NCBI GenBank assembly: GCA_905250115.1
Contig: CAJNOI010000178.1
Coordinates: forward strand, 119,742 to 183,741
Source of the DNA: Adineta steineri
Lineage: Eukaryota; Rotifera; Eurotatoria; Adinetida; Adinetidae
Length of the DNA stretch: 64,000 nucleotides
Direction of reading: 5' to 3'
Below are positions 12,106 to 23,829 of this stretch, in pieces; the first letter of the stretch is position 1; every line of letters starts with the position of its first letter. The position numbers were made by a program, and so were the translations under genes. Under the pieces are notes generated by a model, which was given only the letters and a program-made list of their open reading frames with translations, had not been told where the DNA came from and made no database searches.

Positions 12106-13185
12106 CTAAACTCTAACAACGACTTTTCCAATATTTTCACCAGTAAAAAGCATTTCATATGCTCGAGGTAAGTTTTCAAATCCATCGACAAATGTTTCTT
12201 GAAATTTAATCGTTCCTTCATTTAACCAAACAGGCATATCTTTGTAAAACTCTTCTTCGTTTCGATCAAAAAAGTCGCTAACAACAAATCCTAAAATTGA
12301 TAAACCACGATAGATTGTTTTGGCTAAATAATTTGGATAAATGTTAATTTTTGATGGATCTTCTTCACTATTATTATAAGTACTAATTTGACCACAAATA
12401 ATTATTTTACCATGTCTTTTGATAATATCAAATATTGCATCAGTAACAAAACCACCTGTATTATCAAAATATTGTGTGATTCCTTCTGGTGCTAGTTCTT
12501 TTAATCTATTAATCATTTTTTCTTTTGTATTATATTCTTTATAATCAATTGCCGCATCAAATCCTAATTCATTCACAAGATAATCACATTTCTTTTGTCC
12601 ACCAGCAATTCCAATGACTTTCTGAGCACCTCGTATTTTCTTTGCAATTTGCCCTGTAATTGTTCCAACAGCTCCTGCAGCTCCACTTACTACTAACACA
12701 TCGGATGGTTGAGTGTTGGCAACTGACAGTATTCCATAATAGGCTGTTTGTGAAGGCATTCCTAATACTCCAACTGCAGTACTAAAACCAATGTTATCAT
12801 AGATTGTATTTTTCTCTGTTGATTTCTGTACAACTCTAAGTCGTCCTTCTGTGCCATTAGCAAGAATATATCTTCTCCATGGCAAATATCCTTGAACAAT
12901 TGTATCAACTGGAATATTTGAGTTTTTACTTTCGATAACACGACCTACCAAGCCTGATATCTGAGCAGAACCAATTGGGTTTGTATCGCCTCCTAATGCT
13001 GATTTTTTTAAACTACTACTTAGATAAGGATCGACAGACACAAATAATGTTTTTATTATAAATTCATTATCATTGGTAATAGTTGGCATTGGACATGATT
13101 GTAATTTCCAAGTTGATTTGATTTCACTCTGATCCGAAGGACGAGTAGATAAAACAAATTCTTCGTTCTTTAGTTCATTCGTCAT
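12106..13185 (-). CDS. MDR-family NADP-dependent oxidoreductase (prostaglandin reductase/YncB-like)
   Basis: Single exon, 359 aa, ATG at 13185. Zinc-free medium-chain dehydrogenase of the leukotriene B4 12-hydroxydehydrogenase / alkenal reductase type. It shows VDPYLSSSL near residue 51, GMPSQTAYYGIL around 143 and the NADP Rossmann loop SGAAGAVGTITGQIAK at 167-182. DAAIDYKE, YFDNTGG and C-terminal GENIGKVVVRV follow, all in family order and at family length. Such enzymes reduce the C=C bond of enones and reactive aldehydes with NADPH in the cytosol, a detoxification role. It is convergent with the decarboxylase gene, ends 311 bp apart. ATTCATAG then CAACGAAA precedes the ATG, an acceptor-like context. 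No zinc ligands are seen, as expected. Confidence 0.88.
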   Translation of the reverse strand: MTNELKNEEFVLSTRPSDQSEIKSTWKLQSCPMPTITNDNEFIIKTLFVSVDPYLSSSLKKSALGGDTNPIGSAQISGLVGRVIESKNSNIPVDTIVQGYLPWRRYILANGTEGRLRVVQKSTEKNTIYDNIGFSTAVGVLGMPSQTAYYGILSVANTQPSDVLVVSGAAGAVGTITGQIAKKIRGAQKVIGIAGGQKKCDYLVNELGFDAAIDYKEYNTKEKMINRLKELAPEGITQYFDNTGGFVTDAIFDIIKRHGKIIICGQISTYNNSEEDPSKINIYPNYLAKTIYRGLSILGFVVSDFFDRNEEEFYKDMPVWLNEGTIKFQETFVDGFENLPRAYEMLFTGENIGKVVVRV

Positions 13186-13320
13186 TTTCGTTGCTATGAA
13201 TTTAACAAACTATTTGTGTTTATGTATCTAAAAGTAAAACAAAATTTTTTTACCACCAACAGTGCTAAACGTTTTTTTACAAAACGTGTCTATCTTTTTC
13301 ACCTGTTACATTGATAACAT

Positions 13321-13745
13321 AGACAACAAGAATGTTGTAGGGATTGTTAGATAAAGAAGAAAAAGAAGAAGAATAGAAATGTGTGTTTTGGGTTAAATAA
13401 TCAGAATAATATTTCGCTTCGTTCGTTTTATGAATAAAAATCGAAAAAAAAAACAATAGAAAACGAATGTATTTAAATTTTAGCTCCATGAATAACATAA
13501 GATTATTTGTGTATGTGAAGAATGATCTAACGCATGCTGTTATATAATTATATCTTTCTCTCTCATATGTTTCTTTCTGTTCTCTCATATATATCTCTTT
13601 CTTTCTCTCTCGTACTTCAGGTACTTTTGTTCCTGTGCGACCTTTGTGGACTTCGATCCATTGTCAATCTCTATTCATTAGCTTAATAAAGAGAAGAAAA
13701 TTCTCTTTACATTATTTAACTCATTCTAGACTATAATAACAACGG
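13321..13745 (-). repeat. inner block of inverted duplication (copy at 25403-25719)
   Basis: Reverse complement of 25403-25719. Shared stretches include AGACAACAAGAATGTTGTAG at 13321 and GTGTGTTTTGGGTTAAATAA. The partner lacks about 190 bp corresponding to roughly 13540-13725, which here holds a CT-rich simple tract (13556-13615), and has a small insertion near 13480. The match begins exactly where the partner meets the N gap and ends in GT-hairpin element 2. The apparent minus-strand reading at 13277-13588 lies in this block; the partial reading in the other copy reflects DNA identity rather than a proven gene. Confidence 0.8.
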
Positions 13746-13845
13746 GTGAATGAGAGTGGATACTGTGGATGCAGGATGCAAGGGTGTGAATGTAGATGTG
13801 GGAGTGAATAGAAGAAACATACGCACCCACCTTCACCATATCCTC
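13744..13845. repeat. GT-hairpin element 2 at duplication edge
   Basis: A G-rich left half with short variable TG/GAATG units (GGGTGAATGAGAGTGGATAC, then AGGGTGTGAATGTAGATGTG) faces CGCACCCACCTTCACC. The counterpart at 25403-25462 is shorter but shares the outer sequence. Confidence 0.6.
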
Positions 13846-15960
13846 GAAAAACCCAAAAACCTGATGGCGAAAATTGTCGATAATTTGTTAAAACAAATTT
13901 TCCAAGCCAGTGTGCAGCCTTGTATATTCCATTATTCGCTTTATCTGAGGTATGATCATCGATGATAAGATACCACAACACGACAAACTGCCACGAATCA
14001 AACGAAATCTCATTGACTCAAAAAATGACTAATCCGAAATTTAAATCTACAAACCTCCATTAAAGAGAAAAGAGGACTGGACATGGCGAACCTTAGTGTG
14101 AGGGTGTGGACATTGATACTATATTCACCTAGTACCCACACCCTCAAATAGTATTAGACATATGCAACGATACCACCACAATATTCTTCACATAACAAAA
14201 CCCTTTCACCGATGTCTTTTAACTTTCATTATTGAGTTTTTCGATGAAAAGCGACAAAAATATCAGTTTTTGAGCTTATCAGTAATCAAAAATGAATTTT
14301 TTTGACATAAAAGTTTGAAATTTGAAACTAGTACACCATACAGTCGACAGAGTTTGAAAAGCTCTATCAAATGATATATCATACGACTTTCTCCCATTTT
14401 TTCTGAGATCAAAAAAATTTACTTTTCATACTAGCGTTTTACTAGTTAGCACTAATTGATAATTAAAAATGCCTTAGAAAAGGCATTTAAATTTTGTTTT
14501 TGCGTGAAATGATATCTACAAATTGGCAAAATTTCAAGGTATGTTTATAGGAAGGAACCCCTTCCCTTTAAATAAAAGAAAACTCTCATAGAATGAAACT
14601 AAGTATATGCCGCTAATTATTAAAAAAAATGAATTTTTCATGAGTAAGAATATTTTGGAAAATCTTCTTTACATAACAAACAAATTTTCTAAATCAGATT
14701 TCTTCTGTTTTGTTTTTAGTAATTGAAATAATATTAACATTTAGGATTATTTAAACAAAATTAAATAATGAGAAAAAAACCGTTTGTACAATTATGTATG
14801 TAAAATTAGTCTCGCATTCGCTTAAAAGCTTGTTTCAAGACTCTTTTTCTTGTCCCTAATAAAACTCAATGGGCTCTATTCAAAGGTATGCTTAGATTTT
14901 TCATAACTCAAACGATACCCTCAAAATACTGATATCTTATATTACAATTTCAACACTCGATTCGTCTAATAACATGTTTATTATAAGACATTCCCCGACA
15001 AGATGATGATGATGATGATAATGAACGAGGTTTAGCTTGAAACGAACATACTAAATCGTTTCTTTCTTTCTTTCTTTCTTTCTATCCCATTTAGTATTGT
15101 TAAGGACAGATAAAGTGAACCTTCTACATATCAGTATTTATCGTTATCGTATCTATACCGATATTAAATGAAATACGACGAGAGAAAAAGAGAATATTTA
15201 ATATGTTCTTTTCAAAGTAATATACATGAATTGAAATGTAAAATCAACCATGGAATGATGATGAAACAGTTATGTCATATCATGTCAAGATATATTACAT
15301 GAATAATCATCGATATTGATATAATTAATTCATTGTTTATTAATAATTATTCTTCTTTAAAATTAAATATAATTTAATGTTGAATTTTCTAATTGTTATA
15401 ATGAAGTTTCGTTTGATATTGATTTAATATTTAATTGAAAAGAAAATAAATGTTTATCAAATAGCTATGATTATTCAGATTGGAAATATTTCAATGAATT
15501 CGAAAGTTAGTTGTTTTATAAACATTTATTTATTTTGATAAAATAATTCAAGATAAAGTAATATAAAAAAGTGATTCACATATTATACATATAAATATTA
15601 AGTATTAAAATTTTAGACTTGTATTCAGAAGAAGTTATTCGAGAGAATCAATCAAATATTATAACTAATGTTTATTAAGAAATCGAATCGATCTAATTAT
15701 ATCTCATAGTTATATTTAATAAAGTGAATCCTTCTGTAAATTTAACTAGAACGAAAAACGTTAAGGTTATCTCATGTTAAGATAGTGACACTCATCGAAA
15801 TATATATTTATTGTGATAAGTGTTTAGTTCAACATATGGATATTTCCTTATCGCAATTGACGTTGAAGTTGAAAAGAAAACTTAATCAATTTCTTTTCTT
15901 TTCTAGAAATTGTTCTTTTATTAAAATTAACTCAAATAAATAATTATGTTTTGATTAACA
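13846..15960. other. intergenic with simple repeats
   Basis: No gene supported. It contains a second hairpin (14095-14148), a small stem-loop ATGCCTTAGAAAAGGCAT near 14470, a GAT microsatellite near 15003-15020 and a TTTC microsatellite at 15059-15083. The rest is AT-rich without recognisable coding structure. Confidence 0.5.
14095..14148. repeat. GT-hairpin element 3
   Basis: Left arm GTGTGAGGGTGTGG, right arm TACCCACACCCTCAAATA, about 25 bp apart. The right end is nearly identical to that of element 1 (CCCACACCCTCAA). Confidence 0.65.
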
Positions 15961-17156
15961 ATGAAAATAGAGTAGCGGAATAAGTGGTTTAGTTAGTGCA
16001 TTACTTTTAAATCGTTTAAATATAAAAATTAGAATTTATTAACAAACTAAAAATATTCAATCAATTGGTTTTGGTTTAAATCTTCAACCATATTGTGTAA
16101 AAGTTCTTTATGAACTTGGACTTGAAAATGAATTAAATGAAATTAGTATTAAAACGGGCAAAGTTTTATTTTATTCTCGTTATGGTCAATTAATATTTGA
16201 AGATCTTCGTGGTTTAGATGGAGGTTATCGTTGGCCTATGTGTTCAATACATCGAGGATATCTTCATCAACTTTTATTTCGTCATGTGCAACAAAAATTA
16301 GGTCATTCATCTATTAAACTTTCACAAAAATGAATTCATTTTGCAAATAAATCAAATTATATACAAATGGATTTTCTCAATACAACAACAGGCGAGATAA
16401 AAAGTGATGTGACTAAATTATTAATAGGTGCTGATGGAATTAATTCAAGTGTAAGGAAAATTCTTTATTCAAATGAAGGACCACCAATATGTCAAGGTCT
16501 TCATATATGGCATGGATTAACATCTGTTGATAAACTTTATTTAGATGGACGAACAATGATTTGTATGAGAAATCCCGATACAGCATATTTTATAATGTAT
16601 CCTTTAAATAATAACCTGATTAATCCGGCTTGTATTAGTAGAGTTAAACAAGAAGATACATCTTTCTTAGCACCAGATAAATCTGAATGGACCAATATGG
16701 GTGATTGGGAAGATTTTCTTCCTTTTATTAAAGATATGAAACTTGATTTTATTTATATTGAACAAATAATTAAATCATCAACTGTTATTAATCAATTTTC
16801 AATTACTGATCGTAATATTATTTCTCAGTGGACATTTAATGGTGTAACTCTTATTGGTGATGCAGCACATCCAATGCATATTAGGTGCTCATCAATTATA
16901 TCTTTCTTTCATTCATTATAGTATTAATAATGAAACTTTTCAAGATTATGAAAATAATCGACGCCCATTAACAGATAAATTTATTTTATTAGCACGTCAA
17001 TATGGCCCAGATAAAATCCTTAAGATTATTGATGAGCGTTTACCAAATATATCTGATATTATTTCATCAGAAGAAATTCAATCGATTATTTACAATTATA
17101 AACAAACATCTGGTCAGGATAAATATTTATTAAATAATAAAGATTCACTTTCTTAA
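15961..17156 (+). pseudogene. bacterial-type FAD-dependent monooxygenase, inactivated
   Basis: The start at 15961 is out of frame with the Rossmann segment SGISGLVSALLLNRL that follows, so an early indel has removed part of GxGxxG. In-frame stops follow near 16036 (after NIKIRIY) and 16332 (after KLSQK). The frame then runs from 16367 with LLIGADGINSSVRK and GVTLIGDAAHPM, the two later FAD motifs of the p-hydroxybenzoate hydroxylase / salicylate hydroxylase class. The frame changes just after GDAAHP, with an internal loss of the conserved Gly-rich helix. It resumes as NNRRPLTDKFILLARQYGPD and IISSEEIQSIIYNYKQTSG, the C-terminal pattern I know from bacterial homologues. No intron seen. Likely an acquired gene now decaying. 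Confidence 0.75.
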
Positions 17157-18090
17157 TATGATTTTTATAAATAAAGAATTTGAACTATAAAATTATCTAA
17201 CTTTTTATTTTTAAATTAATAAAAAATATCTCAATACTATTCTTTTAGTTAAGAAAGACATTAGTGAAATATATAGAAAAAATAAATTCATAATCGTATT
17301 ATTTTAAATGTTGTATTTATAATTATTCATCATCATTGCTGTTATTAGAAATAATATTTAATACTCGACGAGAATAAACTCTTTTTAGAAAACGATTTCT
17401 TTGCTTTAATAATATATTTCCTCATCTTCATAAAGCAACTTCTTGAGGGTGTCTATGTCGATTTGATCAGAGACCTTTTTCTAGACCAGTCGATAAAAAT
17501 GAATATGTCGTCAATTTACTTGACTTTGTAAAGTACACACAGCACTCAAATTTAAATCCGAAGTTTTCACATTTATTCCCTTCCATTTCTGAACAGACAG
17601 AAATTGAGAAAAGTCTAAAATAAGATATATAATATTTCAATCAATATATTGAAAAGCTTAACATATACCTTCTACAAAGAATTCTACATGTCCATATTCA
17701 CATCCACCGGCACTCTATTGTAATGATTAGAATGGGTACTAGACAAATATGTTATATAGTAAGTAATTCAATGACAAACTGAATGAGGCAAGATATGATT
17801 ACAAAATAGTCTATGAAGTCTCACCTACGTGCGACAATAAAAGTACGAACGCGGAGGACAAAAAGACATATTTTTCTTTGTCAACAAAGATGGATATCAA
17901 TGAAGAAAAGAATGAATTGATAAGTACGCTGCTCTCTTGCGTCCTGAAGGTGCGCATAACCCCAACTAATAGTGCGATGTTATCGAATGCACTTTATATC
18001 TTAATATAGTACGATCAAGAGAAAAGGTAGCATAGCCATTCAAGTATATAAAGACAGATGATTTTTCATTTTTAGCAACAAGTACGTAAA
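17157..18090. other. intergenic; P450 upstream region
   Basis: No coding region recognised. TTGAGGGTGT at 17443 and TTCACATCCACCGGCACTC near 17697 could be distant arms of a larger GT element, but the spacing (about 270 bp) is unlike the others. An acceptor-like TTTTTAG then CAAC lies 16 bp before the P450 start. Confidence 0.4.
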
Positions 18091-20164
18091 ATGTTATCTC
18101 TATCAATAATTCTACTTCTCATATGCATTGGTTTAATCACTTATTATTTTCTACAACTGAGACAACATTATCAATACTTTAGTCGACTTCATATTCCCAC
18201 ACCGCCTTTCCATTTCTTTTTTGGTCATCTTAAAACGTTATGGAATAGCACATCTTTTCCCCGTCAATTTGAAACTTGGACGAAAGAATATGGCAAGATC
18301 TACGGAGTTTATCAAGGAACTGTTCCTACTTTTGTTGTCAGCGATCCTGATTTTCTTCAAGAAGTTTTCGTTAAACAATTTGCCGCTTTTTCAGGACGGA
18401 CGAATTTTTTCGCAAGTGCTAAAATTCAAAATGTCTTTACTTCATCGGATGCAACATGGCGTCGGCATCGTCACGTAATAAATCCAACATTTTCTGCCGC
18501 CAAACTAAAACTGATGAGCCCTTTAATCAATGGATGTATTACTAATGTCATGGAAAAATTAGTCGATCATGTCACCTCCGATAGTGAATTCAATATCTAC
18601 ACATATTATAAACGTATGACAATGGACGTAATATGTAAGTATACCTTCACGATTTTCTTTCAACATAAAGTTAGTATATGGTTAGGATTCTTTTGAAGTT
18701 TACAAATTTTACTTTTTGTCTTGTCTTGAAATGATGATCAACATCATTTTTGCAGAGTTAACAGTTTCTCAAATCTTACGATTGAATTTTATAGTAGTAA
18801 CGTCCTCTATGAGTATTTGTAGAAGACCTTACTGTATATATCGAAAATGATAGAGTAACTTTCTTCCTATTAACGAAATCGTTTCTTGAAGAGAAGTTGT
18901 AGTAAATACTAGCAAGTTTAGGTACGTTTTCAAGAGAGAGAAATGTCTCGATTACTATAATTTCTAGTATGATTTAGGTCGATGTGCATTTGGACTCGAT
19001 ACTGATGTACAGAGTAATCCAAACAATATGTATTTCAAGAAAGTGGAGGAACTCTTTGGTGCTCGCATTAGATCGACTATTTTCTTCAAACTTCTTCAAG
19101 TTGTGCCTCAGGTGCGAACTACAATTGTAAAAATCTTTGATAGCATCAACAACGTTCGAGCGTTCATCAATATTCGTCTTTTACCTTCGGTATCAAAAAA
19201 ACAATTGCATGAACGGCCAGATATGTGGCTTCATAATCGACTACATTCAGTTATCGAGCAACGACAACAAACGCCAACCTCACGAGTTGATCTTTTGCAA
19301 TTAATGTTACAAGTGATCACCAACGAACAAATTAATGTAAGTAAGATATGCAATTGCTATTTTCAATTTTATTAGAGGGAGTAAAGGCAATTACAAGTGT
19401 ATCTTAAATACATTTCTTCTTTAGGATGTTGTACAAGATGGAAGCAAGACAAACTATCGACTAACTCGAGAAGAAATAGTCAGTAACATCTTTATCTTCA
19501 TGTTAGCAGGATATGAAACAACATCAACTACTTTGGCTTTTGCAACGTATGAACTTGCTCGACATCCGGAAGTTCATCGCAAACTTCAAGCTGAAATCGA
19601 TCAACTTCCATTGGCCACTGATGATATGTCTGACGACGACATGAAAAAATATCCTGATTATGATATAGTAGCACAGATGCCTTATATGGATTTGTTTGTA
19701 TCCGAAGTACTGAGAATGTATCCCATAGCAAATCAAGCCATTCAAAGACGTGCCTCCGAAGATACGATCGTGCAAGGAATTAAAATCGAAAAAGGTAACT
19801 ACATGACAATGGTATATGAAAAAATACATGTCTTTCATCTTTTAAAGGCACCTTAGTATATGCTGATGTTTATTCGATCCATTACGATCAGGAACTTTGG
19901 GGACCGGAGGATCCCAAGATCTTCTTTCCAGAACGTCATGAAACAAAACGTCATCCGATGGCTTATTTACCATTTGGAGCAGGACCACGACATTGTATTG
20001 GCATGCGCTTTGCATTGATCGAAATGAAGATTTTACTAGTTCGACTACTCCTAGAATATTCTATTTTGCCTGGTGAACATCTCCATAACAAACTCAACAT
20101 TCATGAACAACCAGCTCTCGCACCGGAAGCAGTGTGGGTGAAATTAGTGAAAAGAAGTGTTTAA
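18091..20164 (+). CDS. cytochrome P450, CYP3-clan-like
   Basis: Four exons 18091..18634, 18978..19336, 19425..19794, 19848..20164; 529 aa. An N-terminal ER anchor (MLSLSIILLLICIGLITYYF) is followed by a Pro-rich hinge (HIPTPPFHFFFGH). The C-helix is TWRRHRHVINPTFS, and MDVICRCAFGLDTD is rejoined across the 343-bp first intron. The I-helix is MLAGYETTSTT, the K-helix ExxR is SEVLR, and the heme loop FGAGPRHCIGM puts the thiolate Cys at about 474. All essential residues are present, so an active monooxygenase at the ER face is expected; CYP3/CYP6-type family members oxidise xenobiotics. The first intron is unusually long for this window. Polyadenylation-like AATAAA is near 20225. Confidence 0.9.
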
Positions 20165-20332
20165 AAAAGACAATCATACGATATTCACAAATCTAAAACT
20201 TTACTTTTGTATAAATACTCTTCTAATAAATATACGAGAAATATAATGCACACGTCTCAAGTATATTTTTTTTCAAAATAATCCAGAAAAATAAAAGAAG
20301 AAAACCATTCGTTGGCAAAGAATAGGTTTACT

Positions 20333-20378
20333 GAAGTACAGATGTGGATATTTTAATGCGCATACTTACACCCTCAGA
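20333..20378. repeat. GT-hairpin element 4 (short)
   Basis: CTGAAGTACAGATGTGGATA faces CATACTTACACCCTCAG. Degenerate arms with the same terminal CTGAg/ctCAG polarity. It sits between the 3' ends of two convergent genes. Confidence 0.4.
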
Positions 20379-20464
20379 ATACACGTTGAACAATGACGGC
20401 ACAATAAGACTGAAATTCACTCATGTATATGTGTTAATCTGTATATTGTTCTCTAATCTATTAT

Positions 20465-21836
20465 TCAATAACAACTTTGTTCACTAGTACACTTAAAGAG
20501 TAATACTTCAGATGCTGTAAGTTGTTTTCGAAGATCGACTTCTGTTTTAGCTCGTTCTATCAATGCTTGTAAGCACCAATTCGAATATAATCCATGTGTA
20601 ACATCTTGACTTCCTATATCCATTTCTAATGATGGATAGGATATGCAAGGAACCAATCTACTGTTACCATTATTCAATAATTTGCCAATTTCGTCAAAAT
20701 TAACACTTGATAAATCATCGTCACTGTTCGTGGCACTATCACTCTCATCGCCAACAACAAAACCAACAGTATCAAATTCATAGGTTGTTACTGACTGTAG
20801 GTCGTCATTTTGGATGGTTGATAGAGACGACTCAATGCTTTCGTTATCAGGATTCGGAATGTTTTTAGGAGTGATACTGGGCTCGGATAGTGATTGAGAT
20901 ACTTGTGCCGTTGTTACTGATGACTCAATGTCATGCTGTTCATTTTTAGTTCGCTTCTCGTGATGTAACACACCATTTATTGTATCATCAGCGTCGACTG
21001 TTAAAAATTAGAACGTATATATTAAGAGCACATGAAAACACATGGAATTGTATAAGACAATATCTTTTAATTGGGATTATTCAGCTTTTTGGATTATCTG
21101 TATGAAGAAATGCTACAAAAACTAGTATTTTTTTTACAGAAATTGCTGGAAAGGGTAACTTTAATTCTCAAAGCAATATGGCTTTATATCGTACTCTTAT
21201 GTAGTTTTGTAGATCTTCAATTGATGCTTCTAATATACACATGATCCTTGCAAATTATTCTAGTCATCGTAGAAAGTATACTATTTTACAAATAGTGCGA
21301 TTAATAACTTTAACAATTTATTCAAAAACTACCTAGCTTGTTATTTTTTAAGAAGGGCATTAAGGGGCATACTTTCACTTTCTACTTGAAAAGTACAAGT
21401 GCATGTACTTGCGAAACACGATATAAAAGGAGTGTAGAAGTATAGGAGTAGAAACTTGAATACATTGTCGCCTTGTCTATAGACCATAACAGATGTCTTA
21501 GCTGCGCAACCTCCTCACAGACTCTAACATACACGTCAGCATTTTGGTAATCTACGATGGGTCCAGCTTAAGTGACTTTCCTTATTTTAACAGTATTATA
21601 TCGATTCTATACCGCGATAGGATAGACATTGTAGTGGAAAAATAATTTTTTATATTAATTACTTTGTTTGTTTTCCTGTAACAAAGGCTTATTCTTGGCA
21701 CGCTTTGTCTTCAATGAAGCAGATTCTTTGTCAGACTTCCGCTTCGAAATACACGAAAGTCGTCCTAAAACGTATAGAAAATGAAAATTGATATAAAAAA
21801 CATAAAGTGCATATCCTTACTAAATATGCTGGCCAT
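20465..21836 (-). CDS. hypothetical protein, basic N-terminus and acidic Ser-rich centre
   Basis: Not recognised. Model complement(21821..21836, 21663..21764, 20465..20997), 216 aa. The start exon codes only 16 nt (MASIF plus one base) before a GTAAGG donor; the join gives MASIFRRLSCISKRKSDK in frame. The first 40 residues are strongly basic (KTKRAKNKP), compatible with nuclear localisation or membrane contact. The centre is rich in S, D, E and T (DESDSATNSDDDLSSVNFDE) and probably disordered. The C-terminal 45 residues look helical (CLQALIERAKTEVDLRKQL) and end in a Cys-containing tail. No enzymatic motif seen. Confidence 0.55.
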
Positions 21837-22971
21837 GAAATATTGTAAGGACTCGAATACAATCTGTTTTTTCGTGCTCCTTGTGAAACTTTCTCAATGT
21901 TAATGGACTGTAATGTGTCGGTCGACGATAAATTTAAGAAATGACCAAGATTGTATATACACCTTTTTTACTTTTATGTCAGATTTTATCGAGATAAACA
22001 GAGCAAACAGAAAAACATGCTATGAGTAATATTAACGTATGAGTCACTTCAATGTGCATTCTCCTCATCCACACAAACAATGAAAAAATGACGTGATAAA
22101 TTCTAACGACAATAAAATCATAAAAATGAGTGGATTTGGTGGGGTGGAATTATCTGAATCCCGTATGTACTCACAGCGACACTCATCCTCACGATTGACA
22201 ATTATGTCTGGCATATTATCCAATAGCCTTTATTTAAATATTACATATAAATAAAATAAGAGCTCCATCTTTCTATGATCTTTTTTGAAGCAATGTATTT
22301 TTTAGTATTATATCTTTATATTCGTTGATTAAATTGTATAGTTGAATGGACAAGATTTGATTAAAACAAACAATTTCAAATGTATAAAAACCTTCGAAAA
22401 CCAAATTGAATGTTCACTGATTGTGACTTAAATTCATGTTTTAAAAATGTTCCCAAGATATGTCGATAATTTGAAAGTTAGAAAAGAGTTTACTTCATCA
22501 TATCGCGTATTTCATTATTATTTTATACATCCACACCTTGAAGAATATCAGTGTGTTTTCGGTTGCAAAAATAGTTTTTTTCTACCCATACAACGCAGTT
22601 GACTATGCTATTAAACGCGTGAAAATATGATCTCATCGCATAACTACTATTACGAGAAAGAAATATTTACGTAAGGAAGCAAGAGAAATGTGTAATAAGA
22701 CACATCATTTTTTATCACCATACCTATCTCTCGTCAGTCTCCTATTCTCAAAGAACTCGATTTTTTGTGTGCTGACAGTCATGGTGAACAGAGACGAGGA
22801 TAATTTTTTACGATTTTCTGGTGTCCGAACTGTGTTAATAAGGATCTTACTTTTAACATTTCCAGTTTGCAATAGTCTCTTTTTTTGTTAAACTATTTGA
22901 CGTTTGTGCATTATGCCGTATTTTTAGATTCAAAACAGACATATCTCGACAAAAACAACAACATCATCATC
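21837..22971. other. intergenic, divergent upstream region
   Basis: Lies between two divergently transcribed genes. Holds hairpin element 5 (22126-22192). An acceptor-like TATTTTTAG at 22919-22927 lies 45 bp before the isomerase start. No other feature seen. Confidence 0.45.
22126..22192. repeat. GT-hairpin element 5
   Basis: ATGAGTGGATTTGGTGGGGT faces ACTCACAGCGACACTCATCC with about 25 bp between. The outer ATGAGTG/CACTCAT pair is a clean inverted repeat. Confidence 0.5.
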
Positions 22972-23829
22972 ATGTGGACTCTTTCAGCTTTTTCAGACGA
23001 AGCCGGTGCATCGTGCGACGAACAAATTAGTGCAGCGAAACGTGCCGGTCTTTCACGCATTGACATTCGTAGTATTGATGGCTTTAATATTACGACAATG
23101 CCTCTTGAAAATGCAAAGACCATTAGAAATAAATTGGATGATGCCGGAATTTCCGTACAAATGTTCGGCTCGCCGATCGGAAAAATCGATGTTCTGGATG
23201 ATGTAGAAATTGATATCGATAAATTGCGGCATCTAGCAGCTCTGGCACCGATATTCAATTGTAATGCAGTTCGCATTTTCTCTTACTATAACAAAACGAA
23301 AATCTCATATGTTGAGTGGCGCAGTAAGTCACTAGAAAACCTTACACGTCTGCGTGATGAAGCCGAAAAGCTTGGCTTAGTACTTTATCACGAGAACGAA
23401 CGTTATATTTACGGCGATATGGGATCGGACGTGAAAGAGATTGCAAATCTTCGCAGCGCAAACTTCAAAACGATTTTCGACTTTGACAACTACCAACAGA
23501 GCGGTGAAGATGTTTATAAAGTCTGGCAAAGTCTGGCGGATCGAACTGATAGCTTCCACCTGAAAGATTCGACTTCCGAGAATATGCATGTTCCTATTGG
23601 ACTCGGAAACGGACAGGTCGAGAAGATTTTACGCGACGCCGTTGCTCAAAACTGGAAGGGTCCAGTCGCTGTTGAACCACATCTGTCTCACTCCGAGGCT
23701 GTCGTTCTGACAGGTCCAAGCGGTATTGTGAACGAAAGTTACGCCAATATGCCTTCCGCTGAGAGTTTCTATCTCGCAGTTGAAACGGCGAAGAGACTTC
23801 TGAATAAAATCGGAGTTAAATGGAACTAA
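22972..23829 (+). CDS. sugar phosphate isomerase/epimerase (xylose-isomerase-like TIM barrel), likely acquired
   Basis: Intronless, 285 aa, ATG at 22972. Family: AP-endonuclease-2-type TIM barrel, which includes hydroxypyruvate, rhamnose and tagatose-3 epimerase-type enzymes. Candidate metal ligands are in family order: Glu141 (LYHENERY), Asp170 or Asp172 (IFDFDNYQQ), His196 (SFHLKDS) and Glu235 (VAVEPHLSHS). Strand 1 is TLSAFSDEAG, and the Arg/Asp of LSRIDIRSIDG fits the barrel entry. The substrate cannot be read from sequence. The gene is clearly richer in G+C and uses GCG, GCC and CTG codons rare in its neighbours; with no introns and a bacterial-looking protein, horizontal transfer is the favoured reading. 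Its frame is intact. Confidence 0.85.
   Translation: MWTLSAFSDEAGASCDEQISAAKRAGLSRIDIRSIDGFNITTMPLENAKTIRNKLDDAGISVQMFGSPIGKIDVLDDVEIDIDKLRHLAALAPIFNCNAVRIFSYYNKTKISYVEWRSKSLENLTRLRDEAEKLGLVLYHENERYIYGDMGSDVKEIANLRSANFKTIFDFDNYQQSGEDVYKVWQSLADRTDSFHLKDSTSENMHVPIGLGNGQVEKILRDAVAQNWKGPVAVEPHLSHSEAVVLTGPSGIVNESYANMPSAESFYLAVETAKRLLNKIGVKWN

Noticed and set aside
13721..13981. Overlapping frames on both strands near hairpin 2
   Set aside because: Both derive from the GT-hairpin and its flank; no motif or splice support.
17443..17720. A long-spaced GT-hairpin
   Set aside because: Only weak arms about 270 bp apart; spacing unlike the family.
22911..23589. Minus-strand frames under the sugar isomerase
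   Set aside because: Antisense shadows of a GC-richer gene; the plus frame carries the catalytic motifs.
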